This document shows, piece by piece, positions 51,880-61,078 of a stretch of 64,000 nt of DNA (within the stretch, counting starts at the first letter, position 1; every line of letters starts with the position of its first letter). A program made the translations under genes and the position numbers. The stretch comes from Geitlerinema sp. BBD 1991-9 (GTDB lineage: Bacteria > Cyanobacteriota > Cyanobacteriia > Cyanobacteriales > Geitlerinemataceae), in contig LWRO01000025.1 in NCBI GenBank assembly GCA_001657325.1, forward strand, positions 1 through 64,000, given 5' to 3'. Below the pieces are notes generated by a model that saw nothing but the letters and a program-made list of their open reading frames with translations, was not told where the DNA came from and searched no databases.

Positions 51880-52034
51880 CCTCCAAAATGCCATTCTCAA
51901 ATCGTGTTCGAGGCTCAATTCGATCGAGTACAAAAGTGCTGGGTGCGTGACGCGGAAATCTCATGAACTGGATTTCAAACCCATTTTTCGTCCGCGTAAC
52001 CCACCCGACCATTACCTCTGTACTGACGCTCTAG
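51880..52034. repeat. Dispersed palindromic repeat, family D copy 4
   Basis: Contains CTGGATTTCAAACCCATTTT (the complement of a block at about 12930-12950), CCGCGTAACCCACC and the tail CTCTGTACTGACGCTCTAG. It lies just upstream of the LRV gene start. Confidence 0.7.
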
Positions 52035-52402
52035 ATCGATCGTCAAGACAGTTACGCTCCACTGACTAACGAACACGCTCTAAAACCGTTACCAAAACTT
52101 ACCTCGAAAGTCCTGAGTTCCAAGCAATAGCTAAGCCTATAGTAAATGATATACTTCTACTTTCCAGTTTAGCGTGAGAGGGTTGGTGAGTTTTACAAAA
52201 ATTAAAATTTCAGACAAATCTAAATTTATTTGTAGCAGATCTACTGGATTCGTGAATAGAGTCACGGGCTAACAGCTTTACATTATAAAGAGTTTATTCT
52301 TTTTAAGTTTCACGAATTATTTATATTTGTGATGTTCAAAAAACAAGTATATTCTTACATTGTAAATAATTGTCAACACAACAAACAACATATAAATATT
52401 AA

Positions 52403-52515
52403 GGGTCTGTTGGAATTGCGGTTTAATTTGATTGACTATGATATTAAAACCCTTGTAGGGGGGAACGGCCGTTCCCCCCTACGCCAACGGTTTCGGAATT
52501 TCATAAACTCTGCAC
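52403..52515. mobile_element. MITE-like repeat family C, copy 2 (right end truncated)
   Basis: Left end GGGTCTGTTGGAATTGCGG is intact. A 28-bp perfect palindrome (52455-52482, arms GTAGGGGGGAACGG) is followed by GCCAACGGTTTCGGAATTTC-ATAAACTCTGC, after which the element stops without the CCAACAGACCC end. Confidence 0.75.
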
Positions 52516-52710
52516 GATTCTCGTTCCGAGACGCTTTGCGATCGCACTAACTCCAAAAGACCCAATCTTAAAACAAATATATTTTTCGATTTTAAATGCT
52601 ATAATTAATCTAAAAAAGCATTTTTTATGCAAAAGATAATTTCAACATAAAATCCGACAGCGTAAAAAACACATATAGCAGGCTTGTTTCAGAACCCAGA
52701 ACCTGAGGCG

Positions 52711-52780
52711 TAGGGTGTGTTAGCGGACTATAAAATTCGGCTGAAGTCGAGACAAATTAGATGCCCGCGTAACGCACCGA
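52711..52780. repeat. Dispersed palindromic repeat, family D copy 5
   Basis: GTAGGGTGTGTTAGCGG and CCCGCGTAACGCACC flank an AATTCGGCTGAAGTCGAG interior, as in the other family D copies. The CTCTAG tail is missing. Confidence 0.65.
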
Positions 52781-52814
52781 CAACGATTTTCACTCCTGAA
52801 AGAGCTAGAAAATT

Positions 52815-53558
52815 TTAAGTGGCTTTGTTGTCTAAACCCATCGTCTCAAACCTCTTTTCCCAACTGCGGTAATTCGCCTTGGCTTCCTGAGCGATCGAAG
52901 AAAACTTCAAAACCTGGGAAACGCTCCAGTTCACAAACGATAACGGAAACTTCATCGGTCGCTCAATGTCGAGAAACAACACGACCCGGTAGCCATCCGT
53001 ATGATTCCACGCCTCGTGAGGGAAGGTATCGTCGAAAATCAAACTTTTACCTTCCTGCCAGTGTGCGACCTGGCCGTTCACCCGAATTCCGCATTTTGTA
53101 GCCGGTTCGGGAACGCGTACGCCGAGGTGATAGCGAATCAAGCCCTTATGTTTCCCGCGATGTTCGGGAACGTGTTTTCCAGGCGCGAAAATTGAGAAAA
53201 ACGCAACCTTCAATCCGGGGATATCTTTAATCGAGTTCCAAGTTTGCGGACATCGCTCGCAATTCTTTGTTGCGACAAACCCAAACGCACAAAAATAATA
53301 AGTTTTCCAGCCGTTATCCTGGGTAATCCGTTGCTGGCGGGGCATGATATCTTGGAAATTGGGCAGTTCACCGACACGATCGAGGATTGCATCTAACTCT
53401 TCTCGAACAACGTGCCAATTGTCCTCGAGCTGCTGTGACCAGGGAAATTGTTCGTTGGTAAAAAAGACCGAATCGCCAACGAGAGAATACTCCGGAACTA
53501 AACTTTCAATTTTCTTCACCGCAGGCGTGTTGACAATGGTTTTGACCCAATCTTTCAC
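52815..53558 (-). CDS. Aspartyl/asparaginyl beta-hydroxylase-like 2OG oxygenase
   Basis: 247 residues from GTG at 53558, chosen because AGGAG lies 9 bp upstream; the open frame continues further, but only as unsupported sequence. The cupin core shows the iron-binding pair: PEHRGKHKGLIRYHLGVRVP (H-x-G) and FDDTFPHEAWNHTDGYRVVL (distal histidine plus arginine for 2-oxoglutarate), with HWQEGKSLIFDD between. This matches the aspartyl/asparaginyl hydroxylase family (PF05118). The substrate may be a free or carrier-bound amino acid, a peptide or a lipid. It is the last gene of an apparent three-gene operon with the GH3-type ligase (28 bp upstream) and an MFS transporter. Confidence 0.9.
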   Translation of the reverse strand: MKDWVKTIVNTPAVKKIESLVPEYSLVGDSVFFTNEQFPWSQQLEDNWHVVREELDAILDRVGELPNFQDIMPRQQRITQDNGWKTYYFCAFGFVATKNCERCPQTWNSIKDIPGLKVAFFSIFAPGKHVPEHRGKHKGLIRYHLGVRVPEPATKCGIRVNGQVAHWQEGKSLIFDDTFPHEAWNHTDGYRVVLFLDIERPMKFPLSFVNWSVSQVLKFSSIAQEAKANYRSWEKRFETMGLDNKAT

Positions 53559-53586
53559 GATCGAAACGCTCCTAAAAATTTGACAA

Positions 53587-55272
53587 TTACCGACAATTGA
53601 CAGACAAACAAACTTCCCGTTCCACCGACACCCCGGCCAAAAACTGGCGATCTTCGGTGATGTGGGGAAATTTGAGATGGTGTTCGGGCGTTCCACGGCT
53701 TAACAACCGCTGGCGCACGAGATCGAAACTTCCCGCAGCCAAGATACGAAGGCGAGGCGGAGGAACCTGGCTGCTGCGTTTGACGGCATAGGACACGTGA
53801 ATTTCTTGCAAGTGTCGATCGAACTGTTCCAGAAACGCCAGAGGATCTGGCAAAGTTTGTCCCGGCGACAGTTCGATATTGACGAGATAAGGCGGTGGTG
53901 TTTCCGTATCTGAGAGGGTGATGCAGAAATTTTCGAGCGCGAGTCCGAATTCTCGCTGCAATCGTCCCATCACTTGCACGGCATGAAATTCTGTTGTTTT
54001 TTCAGTGGTGGACGAGAGCAATCCTCCTCGGCGATGGCGAAAGCTAATAAGGGGAGTCTTGCCACAGAAGCCAACGACTTCCACCACGTCACCAATGTCG
54101 TAGCGGTAAAAGCCATTGTAGTTGGTCACGAGGATGCGATAAAACTGCCCGATTTGCACCTCTTCCGCCAGGAGTGTGTTTGGCTGTTCGACATCCCACT
54201 GATCGGGCGGTACGAACTCGAAAAATCCCGATTCGAGCGCCAAAATACTGCCGTTGTCGTTGAGGTTGCGATAAATGCCAAAAGCGGATTCTGCCGACGC
54301 ATAAACGCCGCCAAACACAGGAATTTCGCCGAAATAGTCTGGAAATCGCTGTAAGTAGAAATCCGACGTTCCGCCCAATGCGGTGGTCACCACTGACAAT
54401 CCGGGCCAGGCTAAAATCGGCGTGAGACGACCGGCTCGATCGAGAATTCGGCGCAGTTGGCGAGCGCGTTCGGGGGCGGGAGACAGTTGGCGTTCGAGTT
54501 GCGCTCGGATTTCGGGTTCGAGATTCAACCAAGGGGCGATCGTGCCGCGTTCTAAATCCTCGATTAAGGCTTCGGCATATTCTTCGAGATATTGAGCCAG
54601 TTGCAAAGCCAAAACGGGGAAGTTCGCACCGATAATGCGAGTGTTTGGGTTTTTCAGGGTAAACAGCAGACAGACGTAATGACGCGCGAGGCTGTCGGTT
54701 GCGGCTAGGGTCTCGAAGGGATGCGCGAACAAGTATCGTTCGAGGGCGCTCGACGAACGTAAATGATTGACGCTGACAGGGCCGTAAGGAATGCCCCCCT
54801 CAGTTTGACCGAGCAACTCGATCGAACTGGTTAGCAGCATTTTACCGAGCGGTCGATTCGCTTTGCGAAGCGCTTCGATACCAAACCAGGCTCCCATGCG
54901 ATGGGCGAGTCCGCGCGTTCGGCGAGATCGAGCCGTGACGGGAATGAGTTTTTGCCGTCCCGTCGAACCGCTGGTCATATTCATATAGATGACCGGATCG
55001 CGGGTTAGAACGTTAGGTTGACCTCGGGCGATTTTTTCAGTGTAGGGTCGATAGTCTTGGTAAGAGAAGACCGGCACTCGCTCCCAAAAATCTCCGACAT
55101 TGCGAATGTCGCGAAACCGATATTGACGACCGAATTCTGTATTTTGATGGTGTTGCAACAGCGACTGTAAAAACTGTTGCTGCACGACATCCGCTTGCTG
55201 CGTTTTTCGCAGGAACTGCTGGGTTATCAGTCGAGCGTAGAAGTCGATCGGGGTCTGAAGAATAGCGTGCAT
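53587..55272 (-). CDS. GH3-family acyl-acid amido synthetase
   Basis: A 561-residue adenylating enzyme of the GH3 superfamily (plant jasmonate/auxin-conjugating enzymes and many bacterial relatives). Motif I is YMNMTSGSTGRQKLIPVTAR (ATP loop), motif II is VFGGVYASAESAFGIYRNLN, and motif III is YNGFYRYDIGDVVEVVGFCG. The N-terminus (FLQSLLQHHQNTEFGRQYRF) matches the family. GH3 enzymes activate a carboxylate with ATP and ligate it to an amino acid. The acyl substrate is unknown. It is preceded by an MFS transporter (20-bp gap) and followed by a beta-hydroxylase, suggesting a small biosynthetic and export pathway. Confidence 0.93.
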   Translation of the reverse strand: MHAILQTPIDFYARLITQQFLRKTQQADVVQQQFLQSLLQHHQNTEFGRQYRFRDIRNVGDFWERVPVFSYQDYRPYTEKIARGQPNVLTRDPVIYMNMTSGSTGRQKLIPVTARSRRTRGLAHRMGAWFGIEALRKANRPLGKMLLTSSIELLGQTEGGIPYGPVSVNHLRSSSALERYLFAHPFETLAATDSLARHYVCLLFTLKNPNTRIIGANFPVLALQLAQYLEEYAEALIEDLERGTIAPWLNLEPEIRAQLERQLSPAPERARQLRRILDRAGRLTPILAWPGLSVVTTALGGTSDFYLQRFPDYFGEIPVFGGVYASAESAFGIYRNLNDNGSILALESGFFEFVPPDQWDVEQPNTLLAEEVQIGQFYRILVTNYNGFYRYDIGDVVEVVGFCGKTPLISFRHRRGGLLSSTTEKTTEFHAVQVMGRLQREFGLALENFCITLSDTETPPPYLVNIELSPGQTLPDPLAFLEQFDRHLQEIHVSYAVKRSSQVPPPRLRILAAGSFDLVRQRLLSRGTPEHHLKFPHITEDRQFLAGVSVEREVCLSVNCR

Positions 55273-55292
55273 GAAAGTCGCGTTTGTCCGAA

Positions 55293-56507
55293 TTAGCGAT
55301 GAAACTTAGCGTTGGCGATTTGGAGTACGGCGATGGCGATGGCGATGGCGGCTGTCACCCAAAACACGTCAGTGTAACCGCGTTCCCAGATTCCGCCGAG
55401 CAAAATTGGTGCGAAAAATTGCCCCAGGGAGGCAAACCCGGTTCCGAGCGCGAGGAGGGTCGATCGATTGTCGATCGAGCTGAGATCGGCGAGGACATTA
55501 TAGAGACTGGGCATGACCAAACCGAACCCGATGCCGAAGCCGAAAGCGGCGATTAAAGCCAACTGCACGGTATCGACAACGGGAATTGTCGCAACGGTGA
55601 CGCTCATGAGTCCAAATCCTAAGCCGATGGCGGCGATCGATCCGAACCGTCGGGCGAGTTGACTCGCCCCGATAGCGGCGATAATGGCGGCTCCGATCGA
55701 TCTCGTGGCGAGAATGATGCCGTTGGTGAGAGAATCTGCATCGATCGACTGTTTGAAATGTTGCGGTGCGTAGGCGATGACGGTGTAGAACACCATCGAG
55801 GAACAGGCGAGGCTCAAAAAGACGATTAAAATCTTCGATCGCCGGAGATCGCGCCACAGTGAGGAAAAGCTCGATACGCCGAGATCGCTACCACGACCAG
55901 ACTTCGGCTCGTTCACGATCCAAACGGCTGCGATGGCGATGGGAATGGCGAGTCCGTACAACGTGAAAGCGTATTGCCAGCCAAACGATCCGAGTCCTCC
56001 CGCCACCAGGGGAACGATCGTACTGGTGACGGCGATGGCGCTGGCGGTGTATCCGATGAGGCGAGAGCGCGTTTCTCCGTCAAACCAACTGGCGACTAAT
56101 CCCAAACTCGCGGCGGAAATGCCACCGTTGGCGACGCCGACGAGTCCCCGTACCACCAGCAACGGCGCGAAGTCTTGCAGTAAGCCACCCATCATGCCGA
56201 AGATGGAAAATCCGATGAGGGAAAAGACGAGAATTCGCGATTTTCCCGTTCGATCGGCCAGCAACCCTAAAATCGGACTGGCGAGCGCGATCGTCAACCT
56301 CGGCGCACTGACAAGCGTTCCCGCCCAACGGGGATCGAGCTGGAGTTGTTCGACCATGTCGGGGAAAACGGGGGCGATCGCTGCTCCGGTCAGTGTGGAA
56401 ACGCAGGCTGCGGCGAGTAAAACGATTAAGACCGGTTTGCGATCTGGAGAAATGCCCGCGAGTGTGGATGGGGGAAGATCGACTTTGGGAGCGTTTGAAG
56501 TTGGCAT
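55293..56507 (-). CDS. Major facilitator superfamily transporter
   Basis: A 404-residue protein with 12 predicted transmembrane segments. The motif A-like loop after TM2 is GLLADRTGKSRILVFSLIGF, and the first helix is VLIVLLAAACVSTLTGAAIA. It is typical of drug/proton antiporter (DHA1) exporters: IAPVFPDMVEQLQLDPRWAG, then ASPILGLLAD. It may export the product of the adjacent GH3 and hydroxylase genes, with which it appears to be cotranscribed. The substrate is otherwise unpredictable. Confidence 0.9.
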   Translation of the reverse strand: MPTSNAPKVDLPPSTLAGISPDRKPVLIVLLAAACVSTLTGAAIAPVFPDMVEQLQLDPRWAGTLVSAPRLTIALASPILGLLADRTGKSRILVFSLIGFSIFGMMGGLLQDFAPLLVVRGLVGVANGGISAASLGLVASWFDGETRSRLIGYTASAIAVTSTIVPLVAGGLGSFGWQYAFTLYGLAIPIAIAAVWIVNEPKSGRGSDLGVSSFSSLWRDLRRSKILIVFLSLACSSMVFYTVIAYAPQHFKQSIDADSLTNGIILATRSIGAAIIAAIGASQLARRFGSIAAIGLGFGLMSVTVATIPVVDTVQLALIAAFGFGIGFGLVMPSLYNVLADLSSIDNRSTLLALGTGFASLGQFFAPILLGGIWERGYTDVFWVTAAIAIAIAVLQIANAKFHR

Positions 56508-57190
56508 GGATGAGAAAAATGGCAGTTGGGTCGAAGGATAGATCGTGTTGTTATTGAGTCGTTGGGTTTATCCCCTGACCCAGTCACCCAATTACTCCAA
56601 ACGGTATTTGACATTGCAGGCAGCGGAATTCGGACGGCATTGTGTCGAGAGCGTGCTGTGGGTCGAAACTGCACTGTTCGAGTGTGTGACGCGGCCAAAT
56701 CGCGTCAACCAAAGCATTCTCAAACGAAACCCGGTTAAATGCGTCATGGAGTCCGTTTTTATACGATCTTGTCTGAGATCTCGATCGATACGATCGAGGG
56801 TCGCGATCGAGTGAATTGGAGCCGACTGAAACGGTCTGGCGATTTCCATTTCGACCGGTTTTTTTCGGTAAAACAGCGTACAATTTCATCGATCGGGCGA
56901 TTTGACGATCTGTTTTTTTGTCGCTTAATTATAAACAAATACAGTCATGTAATCATAGTTTGCAATTTTTGAGCAGTCGAGCGATGGGCGGTTTGACGGG
57001 GTTTACGAGCGATGGGTGACGTTAGAACGAGCGGGATCGATCGACAACAATGCAGCTTAGATGAATCGATCTCGCAACTCGATCGTGCAAACACGACGGT
57101 GCTTGACAATATTTATTTTTTGTGGTAAACGATTTTTGGAAATATCCTTCTGAAACGGTACGACTCCAGCCAATACAAAATTGAACCGTT
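56508..57190. other. Intergenic region upstream of MFS operon
   Basis: About 680 bp. Short open frames at 56526-56814 on both strands lack any recognised family and overlap each other. No gene is called. A TTGACA near 57100 could be a promoter element, but no -10 is evident. Confidence 0.5.
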
Positions 57191-57402
57191 TCACTGTTCG
57201 CTAAGCTTTTCTTTCGCCCAGTAGCGGAGTTGTTCGTCGGGGTCGTTTTCCGCTCGATCGTTCAGGAGTTGAAGGGTTTCAGATTGGTCAGCAAAGAACT
57301 CGAGCAAAGCTTCGAGGGCAGTTTGGCGAGGATTAACGTGTAAGTCATCTTCGCGGATAAATGGGTCGTGACGAGCCACATTACACAGTAACTCGAACGT
57401 TC
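57191..57402 (-). pseudogene. C-terminal remnant of a HEAT-repeat (NACHT-type) protein
   Basis: An uninterrupted frame RTFELLCNVARHDPFIREDD, then NPRQTALEALLEFFADQSET and LLNDRAENDPDEQLRYWAKE, ending KLSEQ. This is the characteristic C-terminal HEAT-like tail found on cyanobacterial NACHT/HEAT proteins (TALEALxxxxxxxPxTLxLLRDRAxNDPDEQxR). Upstream, at 57403-57409, the frame hits a stop where a family C repeat begins. The remaining N-terminal domains are absent from this window, so it is a truncated remnant. A GTG at 57377-57379 could start a 62-residue peptide, but I think this is decay. Confidence 0.7.
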
Positions 57403-57799
57403 GTTACCAAGGCCCTTGTCGGGGCGAACGGCCGTTCGCCCCGACGCCAACGGTTTCGGAATTTCATAAACTCTGCTTATCACCCTAACGCCAACAGACC
57501 CGTCAATCTTTATCTTGCCAGTGCTTATCGATCTAAAATTTCTAGAAATATCATACTTTGTTGAATTGCTCGATCGAAAATAACTTGTGTAATTTTGCAA
57601 ATAGACCCAAAATCATACGATCGATATCTTAGCGGAGATCGCGCCATAGCAAAAAATAGATAAACAACACTCCAACTATTGTAAAAAACTAAATTTCAAG
57701 CCGTCTATCAAACAATAGAGGCAAGGGGGAGATAATGAGATGAGGAAGATTTGACATTCCCTCACCTCATCATCACCTCACCTCATCACTTCCCCAAAA
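57403..57799. other. Intergenic region with family C repeat
   Basis: The repeat (57409-57501) is followed by about 300 bp of AT-rich DNA ending in the CT-rich CCTCACCTCATCATCACCTC run just after the Ycf45-like gene's stop. No gene is seen. Confidence 0.55.
57409..57501. mobile_element. MITE-like repeat family C, copy 3 (left end truncated)
   Basis: A 28-bp perfect palindrome (57418-57445, arms GTCGGGGCGAACGG) is followed by GCCAACGGTTTCGGAATTTC-ATAAACTCTGCTTATCACC and the intact right end CTAACGCCAACAGACCC. The left end GGGTCTGTTGG is missing. It lies at the breakpoint of the HEAT-type remnant. Confidence 0.75.
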
Positions 57800-59578
57800 C
57801 TACGCCGGATAAATCCGCAGGCGGCGATTGGGTTCTTCTCCAAAACTATCGGACTTCAGACGATAGTGTTCGACGAGTTCGTGCTGCATTTTTCGCACTT
57901 TCGGCGATCGAGGCAACAGTTCCACCGGTTGGCCTTTCGGAAGAACGATTTGCTCGACAGCGAGTCGGGCTTCTTCGAGGGCTTCAATTTCGTCGTCGCT
58001 GCCGTTTTGGGCGAACAACCGCAAATCGGCAACGTCGGGAACGCTCGGATCGTCCATCTTCAACAACCGTCGCAGGGCGCGCGTAATTTGCGGAACCGTA
58101 CTGGATTTGATGAGATGGATGGGGATTTGTCGCGCTTTGGCGACGTGCCGCAGTTTGGAGTGGTTTTTCAAGTTCGATCGAAGGGCTAACACCGCATCGG
58201 CATCGTCGAGGTCTTTGACGATAGCAACGGGTAATTCCAACACATCGATCACTTGCTCGAGTTGGTGGCGACTGATGCCGTAAGGATAGAGGTAAAAAGG
58301 TCGATCGTCGCTGTCTGCAGCCAGTTCGTTACCGAATCGATCGAATCGATCGGACGCTTGAGCTAACGACGCATCCAACAGCTGCTCGAAATGCTTTTGA
58401 GAGGGGGGCGCAGATACTGTCCCCCGACTGGACGATTGCGATTTGGGCAGCGGTTGCATCCGCCCCGACGCTCGCCAGCCTCGAGCTTCAGCCGGGGCGT
58501 TCGGCGGAATAGCCGCCAACCCCTCGGGGAGTTCGTGCGTAATCAGCACTTTGCCGTTTTCGCCCATTTTCCGGACTTGGGGGTTGGGTTCCCGGCCCCG
58601 CAATAGTGTATCGACGGTATCGGCAACACTTTCGTGAACGACCCAGCGATAGCGTTCGAGCATTTCCACGGCGATTTCAAAGGTGGGCGGTGCTTTCCGT
58701 TCGAGGACGGTTTTCTGGGTCCCCCGTCGTCGGGCTTCGTCATCCCCGAGGGTTACAGATTGAATGCCACCGATCAAATCGGCGAGGGTCGGGTTTTTGA
58801 TGAGGTTGGCGATGCGGTTACCGTGAGCGGTTCCGACCAATTGCACGCCTCGTTCGGCGATGGTTCGCGCGGCGAGGGCTTCGAGTTCCGTTCCGATTTC
58901 GTCGATGACGATCACTTCCGGCATATGGTTTTCCACCGCTTCGATCATCACTTGATGCTGAAGCTCCGGACGAGTCACTTGCATCCGCCGCGCGCGACCG
59001 ATGGCGGGGTGGGGAATATCGCCGTCTCCTGCGATTTCGTTGGAGGTGTCGATAATGACGACGCGCTTTTCGAGGTCGTCGGCGAGGACGCGGGCAATTT
59101 CTCGTAACGCCGTGGTTTTACCGACACCAGGACGACCGAGCATCAGGATCGACTGTCCCCGTTCGACTAAGTCCCGAATGAGCGCGATGGTGCCGAATAC
59201 GGCGCGTCCGACGCGACAGGTCAAGCCGATAACATCACCGCTACGGTTGCGGATGGCACTGATGCGGTGAAGGGTTTGTTCGATACCCGCACGGTTGTCT
59301 CCGCCGAACTGTCCGACGCGATCGATGCAGAAGTTGATGTCGTCTTTGGAAATCGGTGTTTGCGAGAGGTATTCTGCCGTCCCCGGAAATCGCGCTTCGG
59401 GAAGACGGCCCAAGTCCATCACGATTTCGATCAGTCGATCTCGCTGGGGGTGTTGTCGGAGTTGCGCTTGGAGTTGTTCGGGAAGGATCTCGATGAGTCG
59501 ATCGAGATCGTCGGTGCTGCGTTGCATGGTGGCTTCAATATCGGGAAGATATTGGGTCGTTTGGGACGAAGCAGACAT
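57800..59578 (-). CDS. Ycf45-like AAA ATPase with R3H domain
   Basis: 592 residues from ATG at 59578 (MSASSQTTQYLPDIEATMQR; 59659 is an alternative). An RecA/AAA-type ATPase core: Walker A SILMLGRPGVGKTTALREIA, Walker B MPEVIVIDEIGTELEALAAR, and AERGVQLVGTAHGNRIANLI as sensor. A variable linker (SRGTVSAPPSQKHFEQLLDA) leads to a C-terminal region with FYLYPYGISRHQLEQVIDVL and DADAVLALRSNLKNHSKLRH, ending in R3H-like PRSPKVRKMQHELVEHYRLK. It corresponds to the Ycf45/stage III sporulation AA-like family conserved in cyanobacteria and some plastids. It probably acts on single-stranded nucleic acid; its process is unproven. Confidence 0.92.
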   Translation of the reverse strand: MSASSQTTQYLPDIEATMQRSTDDLDRLIEILPEQLQAQLRQHPQRDRLIEIVMDLGRLPEARFPGTAEYLSQTPISKDDINFCIDRVGQFGGDNRAGIEQTLHRISAIRNRSGDVIGLTCRVGRAVFGTIALIRDLVERGQSILMLGRPGVGKTTALREIARVLADDLEKRVVIIDTSNEIAGDGDIPHPAIGRARRMQVTRPELQHQVMIEAVENHMPEVIVIDEIGTELEALAARTIAERGVQLVGTAHGNRIANLIKNPTLADLIGGIQSVTLGDDEARRRGTQKTVLERKAPPTFEIAVEMLERYRWVVHESVADTVDTLLRGREPNPQVRKMGENGKVLITHELPEGLAAIPPNAPAEARGWRASGRMQPLPKSQSSSRGTVSAPPSQKHFEQLLDASLAQASDRFDRFGNELAADSDDRPFYLYPYGISRHQLEQVIDVLELPVAIVKDLDDADAVLALRSNLKNHSKLRHVAKARQIPIHLIKSSTVPQITRALRRLLKMDDPSVPDVADLRLFAQNGSDDEIEALEEARLAVEQIVLPKGQPVELLPRSPKVRKMQHELVEHYRLKSDSFGEEPNRRLRIYPA

Positions 59579-59714
59579 CAAGTCTGCTCCGACTTCCCGA
59601 TTTTTACGTTCGATGGGTTCGGGGGAGTTGTACGGATAAATGGGATTGGAATTGACCATGAATATTAAAAAACGGCGGAACTGGCGAAATTTTGTGAAAC
59701 GCGATCTCGTTATC

Positions 59715-60818
59715 TCAACAATTGGGTGTGTGTTGAGCGACGAGAGAGCGTGCGAGTTCGACGGCAGACCAAAGGAGATCGGAATGGTTTTCTAAACGCA
59801 TGGCAGATTCGCGCTTTTGATTTTCTAATTGCTCCAAAATTGGAGAAAGCAGGGTTCTCGCGTAACTTCCATAAGCAACACCTGCTATATATTTAGCGGT
59901 TGATGAGACTTTTGGAAATTGTTTGGCACTCGATCCGACCAAATTTAAAGAGTTATTAAACAAATTTAAAGATTTGAGTTTGGGGACGGTATAATGGTTA
60001 GTTCCACCTGCTAGTTGAACGTAACCGGGCAAGTCGGACTCGAGAACTTTTCGACCGAATTCGATGGCAGCTTTCGTCGTGCCTTTTCCGATATCGCCGC
60101 TCATGGGTCGGCCGTCGGTTTGCCAGATCGGTGGATAGGGGAGGGGAGCCATGAGGCGATCGATCGATCGAAGATAATCTAGGGTGTTCGGTCGATCGGG
60201 GCAGCTCACAGCGACGATCTTCAGTCGATCGACCCAGGGACGAACGGCACGCCACAACCGCTGAAAGGCTTCGAGCTGTCCGGGTTGCGTGTGAATTTCC
60301 AGGGCATCGACCCCCTGGGACAATACGAGGGCGGCGATACTTTCAGGGGTCGAGACGTAAGATCGGGTCTCGAGGATTCCAAACGGACAAACGGGAAGAC
60401 AACGACCGCAACCGTAACAGCGTCGATCGATGACACCGTTTGCATCGATGGCGTTGGCGGGACAGATTGGCTCGCAAGGACGGGAACACTCCGGCGGACA
60501 GCGATTCGGATCGAATTGTGCTTTGCGAAAATGCGGATCTTCGGCATCGTTAACGCTCGCCATGAGCCACGGAGATCGCATCTCGGGATATCCTCTCGAA
60601 CTCGCCTCGCACTGAAGCGATCGAGCGACGTTCAAGCCTTCTCGGGCAGCGTCCACAACGGCTGGATCGGCCGCAACATCGATACAGTCCGCACCCGCAA
60701 GCGTATAGGCCAGGGTTAAGTTACGAACGGCCGGCAGATCTTGAAAGCTGGCACCGCAAATTAACTTGAACCAAGTACCTTTTTCTAACGATTGTTGGGG
60801 ACATTGCTGCTTTCTCAC
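59715..60818 (-). CDS. ldpA: Light-dependent period protein LdpA (Fe-S, circadian input)
   Basis: A 367-residue protein: WFKLICGASFQDLPAVRNLT, LAYTLAGADCIDVAADPAVV, then two ferredoxin-type clusters in NRCPPECSRPCEPICPANAI and RRCYGCGRCLPVCPFGILET (C-x(n)-C-x(2)-C-x(2)-C-x(3)-C-P). The C-terminal domain contains GVDALEIHTQPGQLEAFQRL, GDIGKGTTKAAIEFGRKVLE and YVQLAGGTNHYTVPKLKSLN, the LdpA-specific part. In Synechococcus LdpA senses redox/light state and modulates the Kai clock input. Length and domain order are complete. It precedes the tmRNA gene in opposite orientation. Confidence 0.95.
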   Translation of the reverse strand: MRKQQCPQQSLEKGTWFKLICGASFQDLPAVRNLTLAYTLAGADCIDVAADPAVVDAAREGLNVARSLQCEASSRGYPEMRSPWLMASVNDAEDPHFRKAQFDPNRCPPECSRPCEPICPANAIDANGVIDRRCYGCGRCLPVCPFGILETRSYVSTPESIAALVLSQGVDALEIHTQPGQLEAFQRLWRAVRPWVDRLKIVAVSCPDRPNTLDYLRSIDRLMAPLPYPPIWQTDGRPMSGDIGKGTTKAAIEFGRKVLESDLPGYVQLAGGTNHYTVPKLKSLNLFNNSLNLVGSSAKQFPKVSSTAKYIAGVAYGSYARTLLSPILEQLENQKRESAMRLENHSDLLWSAVELARSLVAQHTPNC

Positions 60819-61034
60819 ACCTCTATGCTAATGCGTTGCAGTCAAAATGGGGAGGTCGATCGATGGGTCTTTTTTCTCTATTCGGGTCTCGATCGATCTC
60901 GCCTATAAATCTGGACGAATTGGCAAACTCACCACACTAAATATGGGGATTGCCACATCAGTGTATATCGTTTATAATACACACATATTACAGGTATGTC
61001 AATCGTTCTTTCAGCCAAGTTCTCAAATTTGTAG

Positions 61035-61040
61035 TATAAT
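61035..61040 (+). promoter_or_regulatory. -10 box of the tmRNA gene
   Basis: A perfect TATAAT lies 38 bp before the mature tmRNA 5' end. The -35 region is poor. A second TATAAT (60972-60979 area, TTTATAATAC) is less well placed. Confidence 0.5.
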
Positions 61041-61078
61041 GAGAGATCCCAAGGAACGATAAAGCGCTAGCTCGACAC

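Larger units (their letters stand above)
52035..52814. other. Intergenic region with two repeats
   Basis: About 780 bp, AT-rich. It holds a family C element (52403-52515) and a family D element (52711-52780). No gene is supportable. Confidence 0.6.

Noticed and set aside
51872..52012. 47-codon N-terminal extension of the LRV gene
   Set aside because: Encoded entirely by a family D repeat that also occurs elsewhere; ATG at 51871 is the better start.
56526..56814. Overlapping 70-90-codon frames upstream of the MFS gene
   Set aside because: Mutually overlapping on both strands, no recognised family; left as intergenic.
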